Below are positions 23,723 to 37,858 of a stretch of DNA of 64,000 nt, piece after piece. Position 1 is the first letter of the stretch, and each line of letters starts with the position of its first letter. The notes under the pieces were generated by a model that was not told the DNA's origin, did not search any database, and saw only the letters and a program-made list of their open reading frames with translations. This DNA is from Silurus meridionalis (Eukaryota; Chordata; Actinopteri; Siluriformes; Siluridae). The stretch lies in contig NC_060886.1 of assembly GCF_014805685.1 (NCBI RefSeq), positions 20,277,608-20,341,607 on the forward strand. The letters are read 5' to 3'. The position numbers were made by a program, and so were the translations under genes.

Positions 23723-25326
23723 CAGTGAGAAAAATAAGTATTTAAACACCCTGCTATTTTGCAAGTTCTCCCACTTAGAAATCATGGAGGGGTCTGAAAT
23801 TGTCATCGTAGGTGCATGTCCACTGTGAGAGACATAATCTAAAAAAAAATATCCAGAAATCACAATGTATGATTTTTTAACTATTTATTTGTATGATACA
23901 GCTGCAAATAAGTATTTGAACACCTGAGAAAGTCAATGTTAATATTTGGTACAGTAGCCTTTGTTTGCAATTACAGAGGTCAAACGTTTCCTGTAGTTTT
24001 TCACCAGGTTTGCACACACTGCAGGAGGGATTTTGGCCCACCTCCACACAGATCTTCTCTAGATCAGTCAGGTTTCTGGCCTGTCGCTGAGAAACACGGA
24101 GTTTGAGCTCCTCCAAAGATTCTCTATTGGGTTTAGGTCTGAGACTGGCTAGGCCACGCCAGAACCTTGATATGCTTCTTACAGAGCCACTCCTAGGTTA
24201 TCCTGGCTGTGTGCTTCGGGTCATTGTCATGTTGGAAGACCCAGCCCCGACCCATCTTCAATGCTCTAACTGAGGGAAGGAGGTTGTTCCCCAAAATCTC
24301 GCAATACATGGCCCCGGTCATCCTCTCCTTAATACAGTGCAGTCGCCCTGTCCCATGTGCAGAAAAACACCCCAAAGCATGATGCTACCACCCCCATGCT
24401 TCACAGTAGGGATGGTGTTCTTGGGATGGTACTCATTATTCTTCTTCCTCCAAACACGTTTAGTGGAATTATGACCCAAAAGTTCTATTTTATTCTCATC
24501 TGATCACATGACTTTCTCCCATGACTCCTCTGGATCATCCAAATGGTCATTGGCAAACTTAAGACGTGCCTGGACATGCGCTGGTTTAAGCAGGGGAACC
24601 TTCCGTGCCATGCATGATTTCAAACCATGACGTCTTAGTGTATTACCAACAGTAACCTTGGAAACGGTGGTCCCAGCTCTTTTCAGGTCATTGACCAGCT
24701 CCTCCCGTGTAGTTCTGGGCTGATTTCTCACCTTCCTTAGGATCATTGAGACCCCACGAGGTGAGATCTTGCATGGAGCCCCAGTCCGAGGGAGATTGAC
24801 AGTCATGTTTAGCTTCTTCCATTTTCTAAAGATTGCTATAAAAGTGGACCTTTTTTCACCAAGCTGCTTGGCAATTTCCCCGTAGCCATTTCCAGCCTTG
24901 TGGAGGTGTACAATTTTGTCTCTAGTGTTTTTGGACAGCTCTTTGGTCTTGGCCAAGTAGTTGTATTCTTACTGATTGTATGATTGTATGGGGTGGACAG
25001 GTGTCTTTATGCAGCTAACGACCTCAAACAGGTGCATCTAATTTAGGATAATAAATGTAGTGGAGGTGGACATTTTAACGGCAGACTAACAGGTCTTTGA
25101 GGGTCAGAATTCTAGCTGATAGACAGGTGTTCAAATACTTATTTGCAGCTGTATCATACAAATAAATAGTTTTAAAATCATACATTGTGATTTCTGGATT
25201 TTTTTTTTAGATTATGTCTCTCACAGTGGACATGCACCTACGATGACAATTTCAGACCCCTCCATGATTTCTAAGTGGGAGAACTTGCAAAATAGCAGGG
25301 TGTTCAAATACTTATTTTTCTCACTG
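23723..25326 (-). mobile_element. Tc1-like transposon, family B copy 2 (1604 bp)
   Basis: Flanked by TA (23721-23722 and 25327-25328); ends CAGTGAGAAAAATAAGTATT and AATACTTATTTTTCTCACTG. Nearly identical to 16569-18174, including specific defects. Lies about 650 bp upstream, in gene direction on the intron side, of kcnh7 exon 2. Confidence 0.95.
23939..24956 (-). pseudogene. Tc1 transposase, broken (family B copy 2)
   Basis: The first 150 codons are open ([20 protein letters not shown] through [11 protein letters not shown]), longer than in copy 1. The start is TTG, because 4 bases (TGTT in copy 1) are missing and the ATG is lost. The Trp of WSDE is TGA at about 24503. After DPKHTARIT comes the same TAG as in copy 1, and the same single-base losses scramble the PDLNPIEN region and the EEWAK region. 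Inactive. Confidence 0.9.
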
Positions 25327-25710
25327 TACATACATACACACAATCTTACATTATCAATAGCCAGTAGTCATTATCAGTAGAAATCAAGTGCTACCGTGAT
25401 CAACACCGAGACCCTACAGACCATTCGCAATACAATATGCAATGCTTAATCAATATTTCAGTAGCTGGGTTACAGAGGCAATATACTGTTGCACATGTGC
25501 TAACTCTATGGACACCTACTCTGCAAAGGGGAGGCTTGCTGATCACAGAATCCTGAAAGCAGATATGAGTGTGTGTTTTGTTATACGTGATAAGACTGGG
25601 GTTGAATTTGTCTGAGGAGTTACTGGCATTAGAATGGACGTGGCTTCCATTAGAGCTCAAGTAATACTCGCCTCACTGCACAAATCAGTAAGAAAACAAC
25701 GAGAGAGTTT

Positions 25711-25712
<2 letters not shown>

Positions 25713-25751
<39 letters not shown>
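25713..25751. repeat. (GA)n microsatellite
   Basis: About 19 GA units, roughly 230 bp on the intron side of kcnh7 exon 2. Confidence 0.95.
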
Positions 25752-25756
<5 letters not shown>

Positions 25757-25979
25757 GATAGTAAAAATAGTTTGGCTCTTTCCTGGGCTCTCACATTTTC
25801 ATACAAAGTGCTTGATAATGATATCACATTACAATTTAAAAGCTCTTACTTGTGAGCATTCCTTTTTCCCTCTCTCATCTGTGTTCCTTTCAGTAGTCAT
25901 AACACTGATTCATATTCATTAATGGTACACAAAAATGAAACACAGATTCTCAAAATGAAACAGAATTGGTGAAACTCAC

Positions 25980-26210
25980 CATCTTTGCGGTGGTAAGTGA
26001 TCTCCACTTTGCGTTCTTCAGAGCCAAGCAGAGCCTGGGCCACCTGGGTAATGGAGTGTCGCTTGGTCCTCTCCCCATGCAGGAACTCACACATGCAGGG
26101 CTTCTGCATAACATCAGGCCTGGAAAAGCCGGTCATCTCACAGAAGCCGTCATTACAGTAGATGATTGCGCAGTTCTGAACACGAGCATTTGCGATGATA
26201 AAATTCTTAT
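25980..26210 (-). CDS. kcnh7: kcnh7 exon 2 (PAS domain core)
   Basis: Encodes residues 26-102 of the channel, the core of the N-terminal PAS (eag) domain, which in ERG channels docks on the cyclic-nucleotide-binding homology domain of a neighbouring subunit and slows closing. Visible family signatures are [42 protein letters not shown] and [15 protein letters not shown]. The acceptor CTGCAG ends at 26211, and the donor GTGAGT begins at 25979. The exon is 231 bp and phase 1 at both ends. [20 protein letters not shown] fits erg3/KCNH7 better than KCNH2 (which has ENCAVIYC and ELCGYSR). There is no frameshift or stop, so the exon looks functional. Confidence 0.95.
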
Positions 26211-28700
<2,490 letters not shown>

Positions 28701-31700
28701 AATCACTTAGCTTTCTTTGCTTTCAAACCGATTACTAAACTAGTTTTAACTTTAAGTTAGCTTTGAGAAAAATAAAGCAATTTATTTTCTGCCGTTTCAA
28801 ACACCTAACATAAATATAGTAGCCGGCTAAAGTGTAATTATCCTACCCATTGGATTGTAGTAAAGCCTGTCTTCTGTCATTTTAATATGCATCCTTCACT
28901 GGAAACCCAGGATACAATATTCATTTGAAATGTTTTAAAAAAAACAAGGGTGCATAGGAGACTTTTTACTATCTGCAAAATTTACATGGAAGTCAATTGT
29001 TTCCTTTATTTTTATTGTCAGTCATTAAATCAAATCGTCCCCTTTGTGTGTATGCAGGGGTGCTAGGATGTGGGGGTAGAAACAGGCCTATGATCAAAAA
29101 AAAGAAAATGATACAAGCGACCCAGTGCGTATGTATCAACAGTCCCAAAATTGTTTTAGCACACTCTTCGAAAAGAAGGTACCACCCATACCTTACCTTG
29201 TCACTTTACTGGTCATCAAGAGTTCATATTTTTGTGACTTTTTATATAGGAAGGAGCATGTGATGTATGTTTAATGTAACTTTTAGAATTATTTTGCTAA
29301 AGGTTAAAGGTACAGCTATGTTTTTTTTTTTGTTTGTTTGTTTTTTTATCAGGTTAAACATACGTAGCGTACGTACGTACAAAAGGTACAAAAAACATGT
29401 CTTCTTGATTGTATGACATCTGCAACAAGCCTGCAGTCTGGAAAATATATTTTAAGTTAGTGTAGGCCTATGTTCCACTGTTAAACCATTGTAGGTAGAA
29501 CCCCACAATAGTACTGTATGATTTTATTTCAATGAGGGTCCTAAACAAGACAAACAAGACATGTTTTATAAGACAAAGTCCCTGTTACTCATTGTACAAT
29601 GTGAGGCTAGGATGACGGCAGATTTAGTAATACAGATACATAATTCTACTTTACCATGTAACTTTACAAGAGAAAGTAGAATTTGTATACTATTTATTTT
29701 TTTCAGCATATTTCAATAACATTTAATGTATGATTATTTATTTAATTGTAAAATAATACTATTTAAAAGAAACAAAAATGTGTCCTCTTGATGCTACCAC
29801 CCAAGTGACAAGGTAACATAGGTTACTTTTATTTTTGTTGTTTGATAATGTGGCTAAATGCACCCTTTCTTAATCCTAAATGTCCTGTACTTCTACACCT
29901 AGTACCGTTCCATAGGCATAGGCAAACTAGGCAGTCTCCTAGGGTGCAAACAGCAGGGGAGGGGGCAGTGAGCACCCCTGCCCCACCTCTGTCCTTGCTC
30001 TCATCCATTTAAATTATTTACCTGTTTTTAATATACAGTATATGTTTACATACATATCAATGAAATTTTGCAATGATTATTAAATGTTTTTAACCTTTTT
30101 TTATAGAAGATTGTGAATGATTTGTATGATGTGAGGATATTGGTGGGAGGGTGTGGCCATTGGGGGTTGACAAAAGGAATCTCGCCGAGAGTGCCAAAAA
30201 GGGTAGAAACAGCACTGTCTGCAACAGAATTAATTGTAATCTGCTGCTGTTGTGCATTGTTTTGTTGCTTTACAAATAGCACTGTTAATGTACAGAAACC
30301 CCCAACGTTTCTGGAGTGTGTTTTGGAGAAACTCTTTTGTCTGCTGTAAGCATTTATAAAAGGAACAAATGAGTGCTTCTGGCCATGTGATTTTGGCACC
30401 CTTCTCCCTGACCTGCAAGTCACTGCTCCATCTGCACACCCACTCATCTGGTCACTTGCAAAAACATGATTGTGATTTTAGTTTGCAACAGATTCCTTGC
30501 ACTTAGGGAGCAGCCCTAGAGGGAGCACTGCATTATTTGCCTCAGGTTTGGGAATTTTGTTTAGGATATGTTTACAGCAGGAAAATCAGGGGCTCAAAAC
30601 ATAAAGTGTGCTCCGACTCTATGATCTGCTCATTGGTACTGATGCATTTCAGAAGCCTTTATATAATTTTTTATTGATTTATTTGTTTATTATATTTACT
30701 TTATTTAAAAACTCTAATGGCTTTTGTGTGCATAGACCTAAATTTTCAGAACCTTTAATGCCAGACTCACACAACGCATGTTTACTGAAAGAGTGCAACA
30801 CCACACCCGTACCATATCCCACTAATCTCCCTTGCTGCTGCTGTTGCTGTGCTTATAAATGCAAATGTGTGCAGAATGGAAAGTCTGTCTGCCTGTAACA
30901 TCTGCCCCAGTATTTCAAAGAGACTCAAAATCCATCTGCCCCATTCAGAAAAAAAGACTAGCGATGTGAAGCACAAAGATGCAAGCAGCAGCAATCTTAC
31001 TATAAAGTGAACCATCTCCTCCTATCAATGTTTTGGCTGCCAAATTACTTTTTAATGTTTTATTATTCGCATTTTGTTTGTTTATTGACTGATTTAGACA
31101 TAAAGGTTCGATATGGTTTCGTAAAGAAGCTTTAAAAAAAAAAATTATATTCAGAGAAGAGTAACCTTTGTAGTAATTAGTACTTACTTTAGTCCTATAG
31201 AACCCTTTTGCCTTTCTTTACTATAGACCTTATGTTCATGAGTTTTGTTTATGTGCTTAAAGTCTGATCTGTCTGTTTCTACATGTTCACTGGTGGGATG
31301 TGGAAAGGCCTTTGTTCAAGGGGATTATGACCTAGAAAATAAGAATATGCAGGTGTCGGTGCATCTGAGGCTCTTGCACATGGTCTCCTCTGTAAGGGGA
31401 TGTGCTGGAAGAGAGAATGACTTGGGTAAGAGAAGTCTAATGACTTCCCCCACTATTTTCCTGTTACAAAATAAATAGCTCTGTGAGTGGTCTGAGCTGA
31501 CAGGCAATGATTTTCTCTGCAGATCCCACAATATGTTATAGTTTCTGCTTGGATTGAGCAGACACAGTGCTGTACCTGACATGTTTCAGTGCACTGATCT
31601 GTAGTAAATTTGTTGTATGATTGTTATTAGATAGCTTTCTGTAGCCACAGAGGGTGTTAAAGATTAAGAAGAAAGTGTTAAAATTTACAGCTGTAGAAAA

Positions 31701-31960
31701 AAACTCAGAAACCATTACCGTCATCAAACATGGAAAAAGAAATAAAAAACACTTCCCCTGGTAAGCAACAAGAAGTTCTACTTCTGTTCTTTCACTGTAG
31801 TGTTTGTCATGTTAATGCATTAGAGATGGCAGACGCTAGGATGTTTTGGGAGTTGTAATTCTGACCTGACATGAGATGAGACTTGCACTGAGAAAAAGAG
31901 TAATGCTCCAAAGACTGCTGTCAATCACTCTCAGCTCCAATGTGCAGAGAGTGACTAAGA
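28701..31960. other. Intergenic sequence upstream of kcnh7
   Basis: No coding exon recognised. AT-rich, with a TTTG-like T run at 29319-29348. 29900-29990 (CTAGGCAGTCTCCTAGGGTG, GCAGTGAGCACCCCTG) resembles the end of a non-autonomous DNA transposon, and a related 'GCAGCCCTAGAGGGAGC' box at 30510 could be its partner, but I cannot prove it. The short frames here lack similarity. Confidence 0.5.
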
Positions 31961-31962
31961 GG

Positions 31963-32145
31963 AAAACATAATATGAATGTTTATATGATGGCAACTGTGA
32001 ATGTTTTTTTTTTCATGTGTCAGTGTATATACAGTAGCAAAAATGTGTGTGTTTTTGCAGTGTCTATTGAGTGCAGATCTCTCTTAGGCAGTGCAGTGTT
32101 TGCCTATGGGTTTACAGATTTGCTTTACAGCTTTCTTATTAAATT
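31963..32145. repeat. Donor-like copy of a 180-bp local duplication
   Basis: From AAAACATAATATGA to TTCTTATTAAATT, repeated at 32791-32969 with about 6 substitutions plus a 4-bp length difference (about 96% identity by eye). No coding capacity recognised. Confidence 0.9.
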
Positions 32146-32509
32146 ACCCAGTCACGCCTGCATTTGACCAATTATTCTCTCTCTCTCTCACACACAGACA
32201 CATACACAGGCTCAGATCAACTGTGTCTTCTATAGTTTCTATATGCTCATTATAGCCAGCATTTTAGTTGTAACAAGCCACTAATGATAAACTAAATTCA
32301 AAGACTAATGACACAGAGGCGTTGTAATAAGAACAGATGCTTCATAATGACCATAATGAATTTACAATCATTGTCACTCATATGAGCATGGCTTCATCCT
32401 GGTTTCATCTGTTTTTTTTTTTTATTGGCCAGTTTACACTGGCTCATTAGAAATAAACTAACAGGGACTAATTTTATAACTGTAACTTATATTCACAATC
32501 TAGTGAATT

Positions 32510-32577
32510 CTGTAAAGCTGTTTTGGGACAATGCCCGTTGTTAAATTGCCTCTACAAATAAAATAGAATTGAATGCA
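32510..32577 (-). repeat. Fragment of the dispersed repeat (copy 2)
   Basis: TCTGTAAAGCTGTTTTGGGA, CAATGCCCGTTGTTAAATTG, CTACAAATAAAATAGAATTG: reverse complement of the terminal module at 39329 and 45275. In this orientation it looks like a LINE 3' tail ending in an AATTG-type repeat. Confidence 0.65.
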
Positions 32578-32755
32578 CATTTTGAGTACACATGAGTATT
32601 TAGGGTAAGGTGATGTCCTATGACAATATCAATTCATCCCACTTGGGAGATCTGCACAAAGCAAACTGTCTAGTCATGAAAGGGCAAAGGATTGGATCAT
32701 CATGTTGCCTGCACTTTAGTATCCTTTCTACTCATAGAACACAAATTTGTTAATA

Positions 32756-33300
32756 CATTAATCCCCTGTTTATCGCTGTGGTTTTGTTCTAAAACATAAT
32801 ATGATGATATGATGGCAACTGTAAATGTTTTTTTTTTCACGTGTCAGTGTATATACAGTAGCATAAATGTGTGTGTTTTTGCAGTGTCTATTTAGTGCAG
32901 ATTTCTCTTAGGCAGTGCAGTGTTTGCCTACGGGTTTACAGATTTGCTTTACAGCTTTCTTATTAAATTGTTCCAAAACCACCCGGGATAAACGAAAAAA
33001 ACGCGATGAACAGACGCCACCCCAAAAATGCTATTTTATATATACAGCACTGTACTGTATTAACATTTTACTTCCATTTATAATTAATAATTATATTTTT
33101 ATTAATACATTTTATTATTTTAACTTAAAACTCTATAAAAACAATTCCCTATAAGTTTCTTGGTCTATCGTGCCATCCGCGGAAATCAACTAAATCAACT
33201 AGATCGGGAAATCAACTAAACAAATTGGTTATGTGGCAAATGCAATTCACGATAAACCAGGGGTACGAGATTCGAACTGCAGTAAAGCAGAGGATTACTG
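32756..33300. mobile_element. Tigger/pogo-like non-autonomous element carrying an insertion
   Basis: TA at 32754-32755 and 33301-33302. The left end reads CATTAATCCCCTGTTTATCG, and the right end reversed reads CAGTAATCCTCTGCTTTACT. Internal phrases GATAAACGAAAAAAACGCG and CACGATAAACCAGGGGT are typical of pogo/Tigger termini. Without the 174-bp insertion (32796-32969) it would be about 360 bp. No transposase. Confidence 0.75.
32791..32969. repeat. Inserted copy of the 180-bp local duplication
   Basis: Interrupts the Tigger-like element between GTTCTAAAAC (32786-32795) and GTTCCAAAAC (32970-32979), a 9/10 direct repeat. The copied segment starts in the shared AAAAC. Source-like copy is 828 bp to the left. 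Confidence 0.88.
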
Positions 33301-34815
33301 TACATCAGGTTTGATAAATAAACAAACAAATAAATAAATAAACAAACACATAATTGCAGTGAGGACAGGTATTTCTTTTACATGGCATACACTAATGCTA
33401 ACTGTATAAAACATATCAAGAGATGAATAAAAAACAGTCATTAAATCTGATGATTGTGATTTCAACTACATTTAAACATTTAACTGTTAGCTAATCAATT
33501 AATCAATCAACTGATCAATCTACTTTTCAAACATTCCAACTATAAACACAATTACTGCTTATGCATATTATGCAATATGTGTACACAACTTTGCAGAACT
33601 CTACACGTCATTGTATTTGCGCAGTACACACTGTGTCTAATTTATGGTTAACGTGATTTACCAATCAAATCAGTTCTCTTAACTGTGTAAATAATAGTCA
33701 CTTACTAACAGATTCACGACTGACCACATGATGAACAAGCATATTAATAATGTACTGTATAGAATTCTGTACAATATTTCTCTCTATGTATGGTATTATA
33801 GGTGGCTCAATGCTTATGGCATCCTTCAGAGAATAATGGAACTTGATGCAAATCCTGACCCAGGTCAAAAAGGCTGGCTTCATTTTAAACAAATGGCACA
33901 GCAAAGGAAAGACTATAATAGCATATCATGGATAACCATCTGTGTGCTATCAACACTAGATCATACAACTTCCTCGCACTGCCTACAAATGTTATTTGGA
34001 GTGATGTCAGCTTCTAGCATGCACATGAGAGCCAATAATTGTTTATCACACATATACAAATACAGAAGAGTTTTTCCCTCTTTACTCACTGCCATCAGTG
34101 CATATAAAGACTTTTTCATCATGGCGATTAAAGGTACATGATTGGAGCCCATATTTCTAGGTGAGACTTGCATGCATGGAGCATGTAAAAACATTTCTTA
34201 AGAGTCATGTCAGGAATAGAGCTGCCATTCATAGGCTCTATGTTCCCTGCTGTCTGGCCAGGAAACCCACAACTGCAATGAAAAAAGTGAAGGCTAACAC
34301 ATGCTTCATTTAACCGAATAAAAGCAAAGTTTTTTACATTTTAATCACTCACTATTAGCAATCATCTAGATACACAATTTCACATAGGTCCATGGTTAAC
34401 TGGTGTTTTCTGTTTGTAGTTTTGGGAAATGGTAGTACTGTGAGAAAATTCGCTCCATCTGAAGACATGCATCTAGTCAGTTCTTGGCATTAGTGTTACA
34501 TGTGCAACCTTAACTGGTCTTGCATTTACAGGAGAAGACGTGTAGAAGAGGCAGCAGCGAGGCATTATGGATGTGGATTGGATAGGATTCTACTGTGCAG
34601 AGACACTCCACCTGAACAAGAGAGCCCTAAAGTGCCATAAAGTGTTCTCTCTGCTATAGACACTTACTACCTCCTCATTTATTACAGCCATGAGGATAAT
34701 TCCCACAAACCAATCCGCTCAGCCAATAACGCTCAACAAAGAGAGACAGACAGAAACAGACTATGAGACATAGAGTAAAGGAGAGAGAGAGAGTACAGTA
34801 AAGGTGCTTAAATTA

Positions 34816-34819
<4 letters not shown>

Positions 34820-34889
<70 letters not shown>
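34820..34889. repeat. (TA)n microsatellite
   Basis: About 35 TA units. Confidence 0.97.
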
Positions 34890-34892
<3 letters not shown>

Positions 34893-35574
34893 GTTGATTT
34901 TTATATATAAAAGTTACATTTATATCAACACAGTAACATTCTGATATACTAGGACAGAATTATTCTTTAATAATATTATATTTCTTTATTAAATTTTTAT
35001 CTGCCTTTTGTGTCCTTTTAATTCAGAGAGCAATAAGGAGTTGACAATGTTAAAAAAAAATTATGTATTTTTTATTTTGAATAAGATATAAAATAAATAA
35101 ATAAATGCTATTCTACACCTCCTGCAGAGCATGCCAGACACTGTTTAAAGTGCTCACTCAGACTGTGGTGTAGTACTACCAGGGTGTGTTTCACTGTAGA
35201 CAATGACGCCACTGTGACAAGCTTGTACTACCGCATGGACATAAATTTTCCTAACAAAGTAGCCTCCCTCAACCTTTGTCTTTCTTTTACTCACCCATTC
35301 ACGGCTCTCACACAGTACACAAACACACATGGTATTGCCTTAGGGTAAAACTGACATCTGTAATGGAAACACCAGTTACTGTATGTTATCCCAGAAACTT
35401 TCTGTACAGTAGGTTAAATACTCCCACTGACCAAGATTTGAATCTTGGCTATTTTATTTTCCCTGCTGTTCATCTTCCTGAGAAATCTAAAACCCTGTAG
35501 CGCAATTGTTACAATATAATAAACACATAATAAACACAGCACACAGTGTTTATGTGCAGTAACTTTGGTAGTGA

Positions 35575-35599
35575 TAGAGAGAGAGTGAGAAAGTGAGAA

Positions 35600-35630
<31 letters not shown>

Positions 35631-35641
35631 AAAAGAGAGAA

Positions 35642-35698
<57 letters not shown>
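35575..35698. repeat. (GA)n microsatellite, imperfect
   Basis: Two GA blocks separated by AAAGAGAGAAAGTGAG-type interruptions. Confidence 0.95.
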
Positions 35699-37536
35699 TT
35701 GAGGCTGGTTTATAAAGGTAATACAATATACGTTTGGCCTTTGCTTTCTCTTGATTCAGTATTTCCCCGTGACTCCCTGCTGTGTCTCATTCATTTCTCC
35801 CTTAATCTGGGTGAATGTGGAGCAATTTTTCTCAGCGGGAGAGAGAGAAGCACTTAATCCAACTGTAATGGCCCGCACAACACAAGCAAGCTAAGCAACT
35901 CACTCTTCTGTAAAGCATCACCTCCCCTCCTGTACTATACCTCTCATTCACTCACTCATCTACACCTGCCCTTCTTTTAATTTTTTTTTATTTTTTTTAT
36001 TATTTTTTTAATTAAATTTCAAATTGTTCCTCCTCCCTTTAGTCATTTTTAAGAACCAACCCTAACTGCAATAAAAATCTTTATCAGTCATTTAAACTTA
36101 GATTGATTATAATAGTTTTTCTGCTTTTCTCTCAAACTCCTTTTACATCCTTTTCTTTCTCTTTATGTAAGTGCAATGTATTCATCTTCTTTTTAAAATA
36201 CATTTATTTATTAGGTAAATAAATGGCCCTTAATGGTGTGGTAAATGCAATGTAGATTTCCCACCAGAGGCTAAAATGTGCTATAGTAAACATTTACGAT
36301 GAGTTCTAAAGCACTGCACCTCTCAAAGGCTATATGACTAAATAAATAAATAATTAATTAATTAAACAAAAAAATAAGAAAAACCTTCATAGAATTTATT
36401 CTTAGCAACAGGTACACTTTTTTTGTAGAAGCATTAGAGGACTATGTAACAACCAATGTGTAGATGCTGTTTGGAGGCCATGCCATATGATGCTCCCCTC
36501 TGGACACATTTTTCCACTCATTTGAAGAAGGATTAAAAATGGCACTACTAGATTCAAGTGCTTCTATCTTTAGAGAGATGAGTGTGGTGCTGTGGGAAAA
36601 GGGCACAGTTCAGTCTTGCTGACACATTGATACTGCCCATGTACCTCATCACCCTCTTGTTTTCTTTTTTTCCCCTTGTCTGTCTCTTATTTGGTGGAGG
36701 TGTCTGTGTGCTGATGAAGGGACTTGCTATTTGACAGTGCTTTGTCCTGGCATCTCTTCAGAGCTGTCACTTGTGTCATATCCTACAGAGTGAAAACACA
36801 TGTACACATTTCACACAACATATAATAAACTGTTTTAATTCAATTAGATTCTAACTACCCCTAATCCCTACTCCAATTTAGGTTGAACTACATGAAACAT
36901 AGTGTATTTGAATTTGAGACCGTCATTAGTAAATATAAAAATAACTGCCGTGTAACTTTGCTGAAAACATGTGCCACTTTTGCCACAAATATGTGGCAAT
37001 AAAGGCCACCACTAGATTTTATTTTTTTAAATGTATTTATTCATTTGAATAATTTAAATTTATTTAATAGGTAAAAATGGCTTCACTGGACTATGAAGAC
37101 ACAAGATTTCCTTCGCAGAATGTTGACCAAAGTCTAAATGAGATTATACAGAGGATTAGGACTATATAGCTGGAAGCTCTGTCTGTAAATAGATGAGAAT
37201 ATGGCTAGCTTTCAAGGCTTCATTGATTAAACATGCGAATAAGGCAGTGAGAATGAACTATATGGCCCTGTAGCCCCTCCTATGCACTGACCCACAGAGC
37301 TCTTCTCATAATGAGGGTCTATATATAACTCTGATATTGCGGTTTAATTCTTCATATGGTAAGGAGTTGTCACTGGTAAATCTATTGCAGATTGTTAAGC
37401 ATAGGGACAGAATTTTTATAAAAGGAAAAACTAGATATAACGTTATACATTGTACAATATACAGTCCTATATATTTGTGCAATGTGTGTTTTTGTGTTTT
37501 ATCCACAATTAAATATTTGCATACTCAATGTATCAT

Positions 37537-37690
37537 TCCACAAAGGGCCAGTGTGGGTGCAAGTTTTCATTTTCAGCAATTAGACACCAAATTCACGTTT
37601 TAATGCAATAATTTTCATTTTTAAAGACTATCAGGTTTTGCCCTTGATTGGTTTCAATGAAAACCTCCACCCACACCAGCCCTTTGTGGA
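37537..37690. mobile_element. Fold-back MITE, 154 bp
   Basis: The 35-base arms (37537-37571 and 37656-37690) are inverted copies with 31 of 35 matches; the core is CCACAAAGGG ... GTGTGGGTG ... GTTTTCATT. The right flank continues TTGGACACCCCTGC, a wording met at ends of fish hAT MITEs, so the true element may extend to about 37711. Confidence 0.7.
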
Positions 37691-37813
37691 AAAAATTGGA
37701 CACCCCTGCTTTAAGCCCTCTGCCATTAGAGGATGGAAATTCTGAGATGAGTGCCCCATTGGAAGGTTTGACAACTAAGCAGATTCATTAAACCTTACAC
37801 AGAGCATACTGGG

Positions 37814-37814
<1 letters not shown>

Positions 37815-37852
<38 letters not shown>
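37815..37852. repeat. (GT)n microsatellite
   Basis: About 19 GT units. Confidence 0.97.

Positions 37853-37858
<6 letters not shown>

Larger units (their letters stand above)
2099..25979 (-). other. kcnh7 intron 2 (23.9 kb)
   Basis: Bounded by the exon 2 donor (GTGAGT, 25979-25974) and the exon 3 acceptor (TTTCCAG ending at 2099). It interrupts the PAS coding sequence in phase 1. Roughly a quarter is identifiable transposon or microsatellite, listed separately. The stretches 2110-3780, 5700-6850, 6940-8190, 9290-10190, 13000-14230, 14320-16560, 19590-22940 and 25330-25970 hold AT-rich unique DNA in which I see no further coding exon. Confidence 0.9.
33303..37530. other. Intergenic sequence, no gene seen
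   Basis: AT-rich unique DNA with microsatellites (TA at 34820, GA at 35575) and poly-T stretches near 35980-36020. The 137-codon frame at 33728-34141 has no recognisable domain and AT-biased composition; I regard it as chance. Confidence 0.5.

Noticed and set aside
33728..34141. 137-codon plus-strand frame
   Set aside because: No domain or signal sequence, and amino acid use is like random AT-rich DNA; another frame overlaps on the opposite strand.
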